Notes: generated by a model not told the origin, from the letters alone. A stretch of DNA of 64,000 nt from Vannielia litorea (GCF_900142295.1 NZ_FSRL01000001.1:434001-498000); one strand, 5' to 3'. Numbered from the stretch's first letter, positions 27,208 to 36,930 are shown. Translations and numbers: made by a program.

Positions 27208-27211
<4 letters not shown>
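25979..27211 (+). CDS. urtC: Urea ABC transporter permease UrtC
   Basis: A 410-residue LivM-type inner-membrane permease with about ten membrane segments and the motifs DLIWGYCGILSLGHFAFFGIGGY and VIRGIRDNEARVRFLGYSVETYKLAMF (the loop contacting the ATPase), plus GGRGRLYGAVIGAAL. It pairs with UrtB to form the urea channel. The start has CGGAGG 8 nt upstream. The stop overlaps urtD by 4 nt. Confidence 0.95.
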
Positions 27212-27937
<726 letters not shown>

Positions 27938-27948
<11 letters not shown>

Positions 27949-28660
27949 TACAGCAAAACCCACCATGCTCTCGCTCGACGGGCTGACACTGCACTACGGT
28001 CACTCCCAGATCCTGCACGGCATCTCCATGGAGGCGCGGCTGGGCGAGGTGACCTGCGTCATGGGCACCAACGGCGTCGGCAAGACCTCCCTGATGAAGG
28101 CGATCAGCGGCACCCACGCCCGCTCCGGCGGCCAGGTCATCTTCGACGGGCAGCAGATCGGCAAGCTCCCCGCACATGAAATGGCCCAACGCGGGCTGGC
28201 CTATGTGCCCCAGGGCCGCGACATCTTTCCGCTCCTGACGGTGAAGGAAAACCTCGAGACCGCCTACGCCTGCCTGCCCAGGTCGGAGCACGAGATCCCC
28301 GGTGAGGTCTTCGAGCTCTTCCCGATCCTCAAGGAGTTCCTCCACCGGCGCGGCGGCGACCTCTCCGGCGGACAGCAGCAGCAGCTCGCCATCGCCCGCG
28401 CAATGATGACCAAGCCCAGGCTCCTGCTGCTCGACGAACCCACTGAGGGCATCCAGCCCAACATCATCCAGCAGATCGGCCGGGTGATCGAATACCTGCG
28501 CGACCGGGGCGACATGGCGATCATCCTCGTCGAGCAGTATTTCGAGTTTGCCTACACGCTCGCCGACCGTTTCGTGGTGCTGCGGCGCGGCGAGGTGCGG
28601 GCCTCCGGCGCCCGTGGCGAGATCGAGAAGAGCGCGCTGATGGCCGAGGTCTCGGTCTGA
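27938..28660 (+). CDS. urtE: Urea ABC transporter ATP-binding protein UrtE
   Basis: The 240-residue LivF-type ATPase has Walker A GTNGVGKT, signature LSGGQQQQLAIARAMM, Walker B LLLLDEPTEGIQPNI and the EQYFEF H-loop segment. I chose the TTG at 27938, which has GAGGTG 4 nt upstream and overlaps urtD. An ATG at 27965 is in frame but lacks a ribosome binding site. It ends the urt operon; a GATGAGC/GCTCATC inverted repeat at 28688-28714 follows. Confidence 0.93.
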
Positions 28661-28779
28661 CCTCGGGCAAAGACGCCTCGAAGGGTGGATGAGCCCGCTC
28701 CGGCGACGCTCATCAAGGCCATAGGGCCTTTCCTCGCAATGGCGCAGGGCTCATGATCCGCCCTTTGAAGGAGCGCGCC

Positions 28780-29556
28780 ATGACCCTGCCTATCACGACC
28801 CTCGCCCTCATCGGCACCGGCATGCTGGGCCGCGAGATCGCCCGCGGGCTCATTGCCTCCGGCGCCCTCCCGCCCGAGCGCCTGATCCTCGCCAACACCA
28901 GTGGCACCCCGCCCCATGGCCTGCCCTGTCGCACCACCACGCCCGCGCAGGCCGCGGCGGAGGCCGATGCGCTCCTGCTCTGCGTCCCGCCGGCCGCCGC
29001 GCCCCGCCTCGGGATCACCACTGCCAAGCCGGTGCTCTCCACCATGGCCGGTGTCACGCTGGCCCGCCTCACCGAGCTCACCGGCAGCACGCGCGTGATC
29101 CGCGCCATGTCCTCCCCCGCCGCGGGCGATGGCCTGGCCTTCTCCCCCTTCACCGCCGCCCCCGGCGCCACGGCGGACGACAGGGCCTTGGCCAGCGCGC
29201 TCTTCTCGGCGCTGGGCACCACCGCCGAGCTGCCCTCCGAGGCCCAGATAAACGTCTTCACCGCCATCACCGGCCCTGTGCCCGGCTTCGTCGCCTTCTT
29301 CGCCGAGGCGGTGCAGCGCTACGCCGAGGCCGAGGGCATCGCGCCCGAAACCGCCCTCGCCGCCACCCGCCAGCTCTTCCTCGCCGCAGGGCAGATGATG
29401 GCCAGCGGCCCCGCGCCCGCCGAGCACGTTCAGGAGATGGTCGACTATGCCGGCACCACCGCCGCCGGCCTCGAGGCGCTGCGCGCATCGCCCGTGGCCG
29501 AGCTCATCGCCCAAGGCCTCGCCGCAGCCACCGCCCGCGCCCGCACCATCGGCTGA
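28780..29556 (+). CDS. Pyrroline-5-carboxylate reductase-like NAD(P)-binding protein
   Basis: The 258-residue protein has the Rossmann motif GTGMLGREIARGL near the start and ProC-like segments: RVIRAMSSPAAGDGLAF (compare RxMPNxPA of ProC), ITGPVPGFVAFFAEAV and a C-terminal helical dimerisation region (VDYAGTTAAGLEAL). True ProC would make proline; this copy is divergent and may have another imine or keto substrate. ATG 28780 is preceded by AAGGAG. It lies between urt and ureidoglycine aminohydrolase with no overlap. Confidence 0.75.
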   Translation: MTLPITTLALIGTGMLGREIARGLIASGALPPERLILANTSGTPPHGLPCRTTTPAQAAAEADALLLCVPPAAAPRLGITTAKPVLSTMAGVTLARLTELTGSTRVIRAMSSPAAGDGLAFSPFTAAPGATADDRALASALFSALGTTAELPSEAQINVFTAITGPVPGFVAFFAEAVQRYAEAEGIAPETALAATRQLFLAAGQMMASGPAPAEHVQEMVDYAGTTAAGLEALRASPVAELIAQGLAAATARARTIG

Positions 29557-29626
29557 CGCGGGGCAGGGGGCTTCCCAGCCCGCCCCGCCCGGTGCTACCA
29601 GAGGCGCAGTTCACGAAAGACCGCCC

Positions 29627-30457
29627 ATGACCAGCCCCACCTACGCCCGCCCGCCCGGCGGCATGCCGCCCCAGACCGACAAGCTCTCCTCCTCCGCCAC
29701 CTTCACCACCGCCTACGCGGTGATCCCGGCGAGCGTGCAGCGCGATATCGTCACCTCCTTTCTGCCCGGCTGGCGCGAGGCCCGCTTCTGGGTGCTGGCC
29801 CGCCCGCTTTCGGGCTTTGCCGAGACCTTCTCGCATTATGTCGCCGAGGTCGCGCCCGGCGGCGGCACCGACCGGGACGAGGGCGAGGAAGGGGTGCAAT
29901 CGGCGCTCTTTCTCACCCACGGCGCGGCGCGGCTCGACATCGGCGGCGAAACCCACCTGCTGACCCCGGGCAGCTTCACCTACCTGCCCCCCTCGGCACC
30001 CTGGAGCCTCACCGCCGAGGGCGAGGATGCGGCGGTGTTTCACTGGTTCCGCAAGCGCTACCAGCCCGCGCCGGGCCTCACGCCGCCCGCCTTCTTCCAC
30101 CGCAACGACGCCGAGATCGCGCCCGTGGCGATGCCCGCCGAGGGCGGCCTCTGGGGCACCACGCGCTTCATGGACCCGGCCGACATGGCCTTCGATTTCC
30201 ACATCACCATCGTCACCCTCGACCCGGGCCTCTGCATCCCCTTCCTCGAAACCCACGTCATGGAGCACGGGCTCTACGTGCTGCAGGGCAAGGGCGCCTA
30301 CCGGCTCAACACCGATTGGGTCGAGGTCGGGCCGGGCGATTACATGTGGCTCCGCGCCTTCTGCCCGCAGGCCTGCTACGCCGGCGGCCCCGAGCAGTTC
30401 CGCTACCTGCTCTACAAGGACGTGAACCGCCACGCCCCGCTTCCGCGCCACCCCTAG
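29627..30457 (+). CDS. allE: (S)-ureidoglycine aminohydrolase, bicupin
   Basis: The 276-residue double-cupin protein converts ureidoglycine to ureidoglycolate plus ammonia. The C-terminal cupin has the Mn-binding set Glu208, His210, His214 and Gln248 (ETHVMEHGLY and CPQACYAGG), matching the known ligand pattern of ureidoglycine aminohydrolases. The N-terminal cupin lacks these ligands, as usual. It acts one step before AllA, which is encoded 3 kb away, and so feeds urea and glyoxylate production. Confidence 0.88.
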   Translation: MTSPTYARPPGGMPPQTDKLSSSATFTTAYAVIPASVQRDIVTSFLPGWREARFWVLARPLSGFAETFSHYVAEVAPGGGTDRDEGEEGVQSALFLTHGAARLDIGGETHLLTPGSFTYLPPSAPWSLTAEGEDAAVFHWFRKRYQPAPGLTPPAFFHRNDAEIAPVAMPAEGGLWGTTRFMDPADMAFDFHITIVTLDPGLCIPFLETHVMEHGLYVLQGKGAYRLNTDWVEVGPGDYMWLRAFCPQACYAGGPEQFRYLLYKDVNRHAPLPRHP

Positions 30458-30472
30458 GGCGGCGCGCGCGGC

Positions 30473-31351
30473 TCAGAACACCAGGCTCCGGTGCACCGCC
30501 GCCCCGGCAAAGGCGCCTTGCCCCACGGCCAGGGCAATCGAATGCGGCTGTTTCGCCGCGTCGCCGCAGCTGAACACCCCGGCCACACTGGTCGCGCCCA
30601 TCGCATCCACCGCCACCATCCCGCCCATCGGCGTCTCCTCCACCCGGCAGCCCAAAGCCTCGGCAATCGGCGAGGCGGGCCAGACCCGGCTCGCGGCAAA
30701 GAGCCCGTCGAATTTCAGCGCGCGCCCGTCAGCCAGATGCGCCACCGGCCCGGCCTCCAGCCGCACCAGCGCCGCCTCCTCCACCCGCACGCCCCGCGCC
30801 TCCATCGCCGCCACCTGCTCCGGCGCGGGCACAAACCCGAAGGGCAAGAACGTTACCTCCCCCCACTCGGTGATCAGCTCCGCCATGTGCACTACCATCT
30901 CCGAGTTGCCGATCACCCCGATGTCGCCTTGCCCCAGCTCGTAGCCATGGCAATAGGGGCAGTGAAACACCTGCCGCCCCCAGAGCGGCTCCAACCCCTC
31001 GACCTCCGGCAGATCGTCCCGCACGCCGGTGGCCAGCACCAGCCGCCGCCCCGCCAGCCCCCGCCCCCCAGCCAGCTCCACCTCGAAGGCGTCGATCCCG
31101 CCCCGAGCCCCCACCGCCTCGCCCTCGACCCACTCCAGCGTGCCGTATTTCTCCAGCTGCGCCCGAGAAATCTCCAGCAGGCTCGCAGGCGGCGTGCCGT
31201 CGCGGGTGAAGAACCCCTGCGCATGGGCGGCCCGCGCATTGCGCGGATGCCCCGCATCCACCACCGCCACAGAGCGCCGCGCCCGCAGGAGCTGAAGCGC
31301 AGCAGATTGCCCGGCGGGGCCACCGCCGATCACGATCACGTCGAATGTCAT
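30473..31351 (-). CDS. NAD(P)/FAD-dependent oxidoreductase, thioredoxin-reductase-like
   Basis: The 292-residue flavoprotein has the FAD motif VIGGGPAGQSAAL at the N-terminus, a redox pair CPYCHGYE (Cys-x2-Cys) at about 131-134, and a C-terminal FSCGDAAKQPHSIALAVGQG FAD motif. The NADPH motif (IGVIGNSEMVVHMAELI) is degenerate compared with GxGxxA/G. It resembles stand-alone TrxR-like proteins rather than TrxB. It follows the Rrf2 gene by 4 nt, so redox or nitrosative control is plausible. Confidence 0.85.
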   Translation of the reverse strand: MTFDVIVIGGGPAGQSAALQLLRARRSVAVVDAGHPRNARAAHAQGFFTRDGTPPASLLEISRAQLEKYGTLEWVEGEAVGARGGIDAFEVELAGGRGLAGRRLVLATGVRDDLPEVEGLEPLWGRQVFHCPYCHGYELGQGDIGVIGNSEMVVHMAELITEWGEVTFLPFGFVPAPEQVAAMEARGVRVEEAALVRLEAGPVAHLADGRALKFDGLFAASRVWPASPIAEALGCRVEETPMGGMVAVDAMGATSVAGVFSCGDAAKQPHSIALAVGQGAFAGAAVHRSLVF

Positions 31352-31355
31352 GGGG

Positions 31356-31817
31356 TTATCCTCTCGCTATCCCGGCCTTCGCGCCGGACCTGTGCGCCGC
31401 GAACCGGGCGCTGAACTCTGCGGCCAGATCGGCCAGCGTGACGGCGGCAAACCGCTCCAGCAGCAGTGCCTCGGCGGCGGCAAAGGCATCGTCCATCACC
31501 GCGTTCACCGCCTGCTCCACAAGGCAGCCCGGCGCCTCGTTCTTGTGGCCAATGGCAAAGACTGTGGGCTCCCCCAGCGCCTCGTGCAGCTGCCGCAGGG
31601 TGACACGCTCCAGTGCCACCGCAAGCTCCCATCCGCCCGCCGCGCCGCGCGTCGCCCGCACCAACCCGGCCTCGCGCAAGAGTCCCATCACGCGCCGCAC
31701 CACCACCGGGTTGGTGCGCATGCACCGGGCCAGCACCTCCGAGCTCATCGGCCCCTTGTGCTCGGCCATGTGCAACAGCGCGTGGAGCACCATCGAGAGC
31801 CTGCTGTCGCGTTTCAT
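31356..31817 (-). CDS. Rrf2 family transcriptional regulator
   Basis: The 153-residue winged-helix protein has the Rrf2 N-terminus (RLSMVLHALLHMAEHKGPMSSEVLARCM) and TRGAAGGWELA wing. It has a single Cys in its sensor region (APGCLVEQAV), not the three-Cys cluster of IscR or NsrR, so an Fe-S cluster is doubtful and thiol sensing is possible. ATG 31817 follows GGAGG. It is first in a two-gene operon with the TrxR-like protein and has an inverted repeat 14 nt upstream. Confidence 0.87.
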   Translation of the reverse strand: MKRDSRLSMVLHALLHMAEHKGPMSSEVLARCMRTNPVVVRRVMGLLREAGLVRATRGAAGGWELAVALERVTLRQLHEALGEPTVFAIGHKNEAPGCLVEQAVNAVMDDAFAAAEALLLERFAAVTLADLAAEFSARFAAHRSGAKAGIARG

Positions 31818-31831
31818 CCGCGCCTCCGCTT

Positions 31832-31856
31832 AATCGTAACTTTGATTATTACGATT
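31832..31856. promoter_or_regulatory. Inverted repeat upstream of Rrf2 gene, probable operator
   Basis: AATCGTAA (31832-31839) and TTACGATT (31849-31856) form perfect 8-bp arms with a 9-bp spacer in an AT-rich island, immediately upstream of the Rrf2 gene on the minus strand. The size fits an Rrf2 dimer site and the AT content fits a promoter. Autoregulation is inferred. Confidence 0.65.
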
Positions 31857-32190
31857 CGCCCCACCCCTGCAACCCCGCGCGTCGCCCATCACAGCGCCGC
31901 CTTCCCGCCCGTCCGGGCTTGCCCGGTCGCGCAGCTCCCGCCTGGCATCGCCACACCCACAACGGGCTGCGCCATGCCCGCCACTTGCGCCGGCCTTCCG
32001 CAGATCGCCCCCTCCCGCCGCATCCTCCCGGCACTCCGCCGCATCGGGGCCGCGCCCCTGGGCGAGGTCACCCACGCCGGGCAGGCCTTGCTCAAGGTCC
32101 GGCTCCACGCCGCCTGGCAGGGCAGGGGTTGCTCCCGGCGGCGGCCCGTCGCAGCCTCCGGCCAAACCTGCCCCCGAGTCGGAGTGCCCC
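31857..32190. other. Intergenic stretch without a recognisable gene
   Basis: This 334-nt GC-rich region lies between the Rrf2 operator and the GAPDH gene. Open frames exist but none has a start with a ribosome binding site or any recognisable product. The last bases (GGAG 7 nt before 32191) form the GAPDH ribosome binding site. Confidence 0.4.
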
Positions 32191-33168
32191 ATGCCCACCA
32201 TCGCCATCAACGGCTTCGGCCGTATCGGTCGCACCGTGCTCCGACAGATCCTCGCCTCCCGGCCCGAGGTCACCCTCGCGCTGATCAACGACATCGAGCC
32301 GCTCGACACCTGCGCCTACCTCTTCGCCTATGATAGCGTCTTCGGCCCCTGGCCCGGCGAGGTGACCACCGGCCCCGAGCAGCTCATCGTCGGCGGCACG
32401 CCGATCCGCTTCACCGCCACGCCCGATCTCTCCACGCTCGATCTCTCCGGCGTCGACGTGGTGCTCGAATGTACCGGGCTGGCCGGAAAGCGCTCGGTTG
32501 CCGAGCGCGGCCTGGCGGCGGGGGCAGGGTCCGTGCTCGTGTCGGGCCCCTCCGACGAGGCCGATATCACCGTGGTCCTGGGCGCAAACGACGCGGCGCT
32601 CGACGGCCAGCGCATCGTCTCCAACGCCTCCTGCACCACCAATGCCCTCGCGCCGCTCCTCAAGCTGCTCGACGATGCCTTCGGCGTCGAGGCCGGGCAG
32701 ATGACCACCGTCCATTGCTACACCGGCGCCCAGCCCACCGTGGATGCGCCGCGCAAGGCGCCCGAACGCTCCCGCGCCGCCGCGCTCTCGATGGTGCCCA
32801 CCACCACCTCCGCCGCCCGGCTGATCGACAGGGTGCTGCCCGCGCTCGCCGGCCGCATCGAGGCCCGCGCGCTGCGCGTGCCCACCGCCTCCGTCTCGGC
32901 CATCGACCTGACCGTGAGTACCCGCGAGGCGACGTCCGCCGAGGCGGTCAACGCCGTCCTCGCCGCCGCCCGTGGCCCGATCATCGGCATCACCGATCAG
33001 CCGCTCGTCTCCTCCGACCTGCGCGCCCGCCCCGAGAGCCTGATTCTCGCCCCGCGCGAAACCTCGGTCGCCGGAGGGCTGACCCGCGTCTTCGGCTGGT
33101 ATGACAACGAGTGGGGCTTTTCGGCCCGGATGCTCGACATGGCCGAGCGGATGGCGGCACGGGGCTGA
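32191..33168 (+). CDS. gap: Glyceraldehyde-3-phosphate dehydrogenase, type I
   Basis: The 325-residue enzyme has INGFGRIGRTVLRQ at the NAD-binding N-terminus, the catalytic SNASCTTN motif with its Cys, the HCYTGAQPTVD phosphate-site segment and WYDNEWGFSARM at the C-terminus. It converts glyceraldehyde 3-phosphate to 1,3-bisphosphoglycerate. No pgk or other glycolytic gene is adjacent, so this may be a second copy or an erythrose-4-phosphate-type variant. Cofactor choice cannot be settled by eye. Confidence 0.9.
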   Translation: MPTIAINGFGRIGRTVLRQILASRPEVTLALINDIEPLDTCAYLFAYDSVFGPWPGEVTTGPEQLIVGGTPIRFTATPDLSTLDLSGVDVVLECTGLAGKRSVAERGLAAGAGSVLVSGPSDEADITVVLGANDAALDGQRIVSNASCTTNALAPLLKLLDDAFGVEAGQMTTVHCYTGAQPTVDAPRKAPERSRAAALSMVPTTTSAARLIDRVLPALAGRIEARALRVPTASVSAIDLTVSTREATSAEAVNAVLAAARGPIIGITDQPLVSSDLRARPESLILAPRETSVAGGLTRVFGWYDNEWGFSARMLDMAERMAARG

Positions 33169-33234
33169 TCCTCGAGGCCGGTTCGGCCCACCGTCACGGT
33201 CCGTTAACACCTGCCCTGCATGTCATTTGACGTA

Positions 33235-33278
33235 TGCATGGGTTGTGCATGGGTTGTGTATGGATTCTGTATCTGAAG
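33235..33278. repeat. Four 11-bp tandem units in a convergent intergenic gap
   Basis: TGCATGGGTTG is perfectly repeated at 33235-33245 and 33246-33256, followed by degenerate units TGTATGGATTC (33257-33267) and TGTATCTGAAG (33268-33278). The 11-bp period is about one helical turn. The 172-nt gap lies between the gap and allA stops and has lower GC than its surroundings. No function is known. Confidence 0.6.
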
Positions 33279-33340
33279 TATTTGTCGTTAACTTCGGCTC
33301 TGTCCGCTTCGCTCTGCAAAATCGCACAGATTGAAGCGGC

Positions 33341-33838
33341 TCAGAGTCCCTCCGCCGGATCCACCCAAAGCGGCGGAGTCAAAGGATATTCCTCGAGGTT
33401 CGCCCCCGCTCCGATCCGGTCCAGTACGGCAAACTGCCCGCGCTCTCCCAGGGGCGCCAGCACCCCGTGCCATACATTCCGAAGCAGGTTCACCACTTGG
33501 CCCGGCTGGCTGACAAAGGCCTGATAATTCACGGGTTTTCCGCCGTCATCCTCGGCCACCACCACGATCATCCGCGCCCCCGACACCGGCATGAACGCCT
33601 GGCTGCCCTCCGGATGCCGCTCCACGAGGTCCACCCGGAGCGGCCAGTGCCGCGCCTCCGCATCGAACAGCGAAAGCCCCGCCCGCCCGTCGCCAAAGTC
33701 GAGCCGCGCCCGGTCATGAAAACGCCCGCAAAGCCCTGCGTTTATTAACCTGTCCGGGCTACCCTCAGCTTCGATCACGTCTCCGAAAGCGCCAAACGCT
33801 TTGGAATCAAGAGGTTTCGCAATGATCCGATCCGCCAT
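33341..33838 (-). CDS. allA: Ureidoglycolate lyase
   Basis: The 165-residue protein contains the family motif ERHPEGSQAFMPVSG with the conserved His and Glu, and VWHGVLAPLGERGQFAVLDR. It splits ureidoglycolate into glyoxylate and urea, the last step of the purine ring breakdown and the source of intracellular urea for the urease encoded upstream. It is divergent from uraH over a 121-nt intergenic region. Confidence 0.93.
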   Translation of the reverse strand: MADRIIAKPLDSKAFGAFGDVIEAEGSPDRLINAGLCGRFHDRARLDFGDGRAGLSLFDAEARHWPLRVDLVERHPEGSQAFMPVSGARMIVVVAEDDGGKPVNYQAFVSQPGQVVNLLRNVWHGVLAPLGERGQFAVLDRIGAGANLEEYPLTPPLWVDPAEGL

Positions 33839-33959
33839 TCCGGCCAGTCTCCCTGCCAGTCCTGGCCCGAGTAAACCGTGGCGACCCGCGGGATTGAAGG
33901 GTTATTTCCCGCCGTTCCCCTGCTAGGCTTGCCCAGCGCAACCCCGAAAGGAGTCACCC

Positions 33960-34316
33960 ATGGCGGGATACCTCACCACCCATGTGCTCGACACTGCCCG
34001 CGGCCTCCCCGCCGAAGGCTTGGTGATCATGCTCTTCCGCATCGGCGAAGATGGCACCCGCGAGGGCATCGCCCAGGCCGTCACCAACGAGGATGGCCGC
34101 ACCGACGAGCCGATCCTGCCGAAAGAAGCCTTCAAGACGGGCACATACGAGCTGCTCTTCCACGCCGGGCACTATCTGCGCGCCACCATGCAGGGCGACG
34201 AAGACACGCTCTTTCTCAACGAGGTGCCGATCCGCTTCACCATGACCGAAGAGAGCCACTACCACGTTCCGCTGCTGCTCTCGCCCTACAGCTATTCCAC
34301 CTACCGGGGCAGCTGA
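33960..34316 (+). CDS. uraH: 5-Hydroxyisourate hydrolase (transthyretin-like)
   Basis: The 118-residue protein has LTTHVLDTARGLPAEGL with the catalytic His near the N-terminus and the C-terminal tetrapeptide YRGS that defines this family. It opens 5-hydroxyisourate to OHCU after urate oxidation. AAGGAG precedes the ATG. Its likely partner PuuD is encoded 3 kb downstream. The next enzyme, OHCU decarboxylase, is not in the window. Confidence 0.96.
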   Translation: MAGYLTTHVLDTARGLPAEGLVIMLFRIGEDGTREGIAQAVTNEDGRTDEPILPKEAFKTGTYELLFHAGHYLRATMQGDEDTLFLNEVPIRFTMTEESHYHVPLLLSPYSYSTYRGS

Positions 34317-34338
34317 GGCAGTTTTTCTCTCCGACCTA

Positions 34339-34370
34339 TTGACCTTCCCGTGACTGGAACCCCCATGTAA
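34339..34370 (+). promoter_or_regulatory. CueR-type copper-responsive promoter of copA
   Basis: TTGACC (34339-34344) is a -35 box that runs into the dyad ACCTTCC...GGAA (34342-34359), nearly identical in its left half and centre to the known E. coli PcopA site. The -10 is probably ATGTAA (34365-34370), giving a 20-bp spacer, longer than normal as in MerR-family promoters. It lies 35 nt upstream of the copA start and would be activated by the CueR encoded two genes later. Confidence 0.7.
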
Positions 34371-34404
34371 GGCACCGGACCACCCACGCCCCGGAGCCAG
34401 ACCC

Positions 34405-36930
34405 ATGCGAGACACCCCCGTAGCCAACGCCCGCCTGACCGTGTCCGGCATGACCTGCGGCAAGTGCAGCGCCCGCGTGGAGGCGGCCCTTCTCGCCACG
34501 CCCGGCGTGCAGTCAGCCACCGTCACCCGCACCTCGGGAGAGGCCATAACCCTCTATGATCCTTCGAAGATTTCTCCCGAGGCGCTCGCTGCTGCGGTGA
34601 CAGAGGCGGGCTATCCCGCAACACCCGAGGCGCGCGGCGACACGGGCCCCGCCCCCGCCGAAGAGCCCGGCGATGAGGCCGCCCCGGCGGCCGATGAGCC
34701 GCGCCAAGAGGCCCCCGGGAGCGTCACGCTGACCATCGAGAACATGCATTGCGCCTCCTGCGTCGGCACGGTCGAAAAGGCCCTCAGCGCGGTTCCGGGC
34801 GTGACCTCCGCAACCGTCAACCTCGCCACCCGCCGCGCCACGGTCCACGGGGTGGCGAAGGTCGAACTGCTTGAAAACGCGAGCAAAGCTGCGGGCTACC
34901 CGGCCACCGCGCATGCGCACCATCACGATGCCAGCCCCGCCGACACCACCGATGAAACGCGTATCATGGCCCGCCGCACGCTTGTTGCGGCCCTGCTCAC
35001 CGCGCCGGTCTTCCTGATCGAGATGGGCGGCCATCTCTACCCGCCGCTGCACCACTGGGTCACGGCCACGCTTGGCGTAACCCCTTGGCGCATCGTGCAA
35101 TTCCTGCTCACCACGGCGGTGCTCGCCGGGCCGGGCCGGCTGTTCTTCACCTCCGGCATCCCGGCGCTGCTGCGCCGCGCGCCCGAGATGAACGCCCTCG
35201 TCGCCCTCGGCGCGGGGGCGGCCTGGGCCTACTCGACCTTCGCCACCTTCGCCCCCGGCCTCCTGCCGGCCAGCGCCAACCATGTCTACTTCGAGGCCGC
35301 CGCCGTCATCGTCACGCTCATCCTGCTGGGCCGCACGCTCGAGGCCCGCGCCCGTGGCCAGGCCGGGGCCGCCCTGCGCGGCCTGATGGCGCTCACCCCG
35401 AAGACCGCGCCGGTCGAAACCTCGCAAGGTATTCAGGACAAACCGGTTTCCGAGATCGCGCCGGGCGACGTGCTGCACCTCTCCCCCGGCGCCCGCGTGG
35501 CCGTCGACGGGGTTGTGACCGAGGGCTCGGGCTGGCTCGACGAGTCGATGGTCACCGGCGAATCCGCACCCGTCGAAAAGGCCCCCGGAGATCCGCTCAC
35601 CGGCGGCACCCTCAACGGCACCACCGCCCTCACCTACCGCGCCACCGCCATCGGCGCCGACACGGTGCTCGCCCGCATTGCCGCACAGGTCGAGCAGGCC
35701 CAGGCCACCAAGCTGCCGGTGCAGCGCATCATCGACAAGGTCACCGCCGTTTTCGTCCCGGCCGTGCTGGTGATCGCCGCGCTCACCGTCGCGGTCTGGC
35801 TCGCCCTGACCGGCGACATCTCCCAGGCCCTCGTCGCGGGCGTCTCGGTGCTCATCATCGCCTGCCCCTGTGCCATGGGCCTTGCCACCCCGGTCTCCAT
35901 CCTTGTCGCCACCGGCCGCGCCGCCGAGCTTGGCGTGATCTTCCGCCAGGGCGCTGCGCTGGAGCAGCTCGGCGCGGTGAAGACCCTGGCCTTCGACAAG
36001 ACCGGCACCCTCACCGAGGGCCACCCCCGGCTCACCTCCGTCACGACCGCCGGGGACGACCGAAACGAGACCCTCCGCCTCGCCGCCTCCGCCGAGGCCC
36101 GCTCCGAGCATCCGCTGGCCAAGGCGCTCGTCAGCGCCGCCGAAGCGGAAGGCATCGAACTGTCGCCTGCCAGCGATGCAGCTGCCAAACCGGGTTACGG
36201 GCTCGCCGCAACCGTGGAAGGAAAGCGCCTGATCGTGGGTGGCAAACGGGCAATGGAGGCCGAGAGCCTCACGATCCCCGCAGTGCTCACCGAAGCGCTG
36301 GATGCTGCAGAAACCCGCGCAGAAACCGCCTTCTTTCTTGCTGTCGACGGCACCGTCGCGGCGCTCTTCACCGTCTCCGACCCGATCAAGCCCGATGCCG
36401 CTCCGGCCCTGCAAACCCTCAAGGCCCAGGGTGTGTCCCTTGCGCTGCTGTCGGGCGATGCGCCGCGCGTGGCCGAGGCCGTGGCCCGCGACCTCGCCAT
36501 CGACTCGCCCGAAGGTGGCCTGCTGCCCGCCGACAAGCTCGCGCGGATCGAAGCGCTCAAATCCGTGGGTCCGGTCGGCTTTGTCGGTGACGGCATCAAC
36601 GACGCCCCCGCGCTCGCCGCGGCGGATGTGGGCCTCGCGATCGGCACCGGCACCGAGGTCGCCGTGGAGGCCGCCGATGTTGTGCTGCTGTCGGGCCGTC
36701 TCTCCGGCCTGACCGCCGCGCACGAAATCTCGCGTCGCGCCATGGTCAACATCCGCCAAAACCTCGCCTGGGCCTTCGGCTACAACATCCTACTGATCCC
36801 GGTCGCCGCCGGGGTGCTGGTGCCCTTCGGCGGCCCGCAGCTCTCGCCGATGCTGGCCGCGGGCGCCATGGCGCTCTCGTCCCTGGCGGTGGTCGCCAAT
36901 GCCTTGCGCCTGAGGAGGGCCGCCCGATGA
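34405..36930 (+). CDS. copA: Copper-exporting P1B-type ATPase
   Basis: The 841-residue protein has two N-terminal heavy-metal domains (MTCGKC, Cys18/21; MHCASC, Cys116/119), a short His run (HAHHHD, 170-175), the transmembrane CPC motif (487-489), phosphorylation Asp531 in DKTGT, and GDGINDAPAL in the hinge. The CPC with AxP-type ordering and MxC-x2-C domains indicate Cu(I) export from the cytoplasm. Its last codons overlap cueR by 4 nt. Confidence 0.96.
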   Translation: MRDTPVANARLTVSGMTCGKCSARVEAALLATPGVQSATVTRTSGEAITLYDPSKISPEALAAAVTEAGYPATPEARGDTGPAPAEEPGDEAAPAADEPRQEAPGSVTLTIENMHCASCVGTVEKALSAVPGVTSATVNLATRRATVHGVAKVELLENASKAAGYPATAHAHHHDASPADTTDETRIMARRTLVAALLTAPVFLIEMGGHLYPPLHHWVTATLGVTPWRIVQFLLTTAVLAGPGRLFFTSGIPALLRRAPEMNALVALGAGAAWAYSTFATFAPGLLPASANHVYFEAAAVIVTLILLGRTLEARARGQAGAALRGLMALTPKTAPVETSQGIQDKPVSEIAPGDVLHLSPGARVAVDGVVTEGSGWLDESMVTGESAPVEKAPGDPLTGGTLNGTTALTYRATAIGADTVLARIAAQVEQAQATKLPVQRIIDKVTAVFVPAVLVIAALTVAVWLALTGDISQALVAGVSVLIIACPCAMGLATPVSILVATGRAAELGVIFRQGAALEQLGAVKTLAFDKTGTLTEGHPRLTSVTTAGDDRNETLRLAASAEARSEHPLAKALVSAAEAEGIELSPASDAAAKPGYGLAATVEGKRLIVGGKRAMEAESLTIPAVLTEALDAAETRAETAFFLAVDGTVAALFTVSDPIKPDAAPALQTLKAQGVSLALLSGDAPRVAEAVARDLAIDSPEGGLLPADKLARIEALKSVGPVGFVGDGINDAPALAAADVGLAIGTGTEVAVEAADVVLLSGRLSGLTAAHEISRRAMVNIRQNLAWAFGYNILLIPVAAGVLVPFGGPQLSPMLAAGAMALSSLAVVANALRLRRAAR

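Noticed and set aside
34513..36759. Long open frame antisense to copA
   Set aside because: High GC makes third-base-biased antisense frames stay open. The opposite strand encodes a complete CopA with all motifs, and the antisense product has no recognisable domain. The same applies to the antisense frames over urtB, urtA, the helicase and the PfkB kinase.
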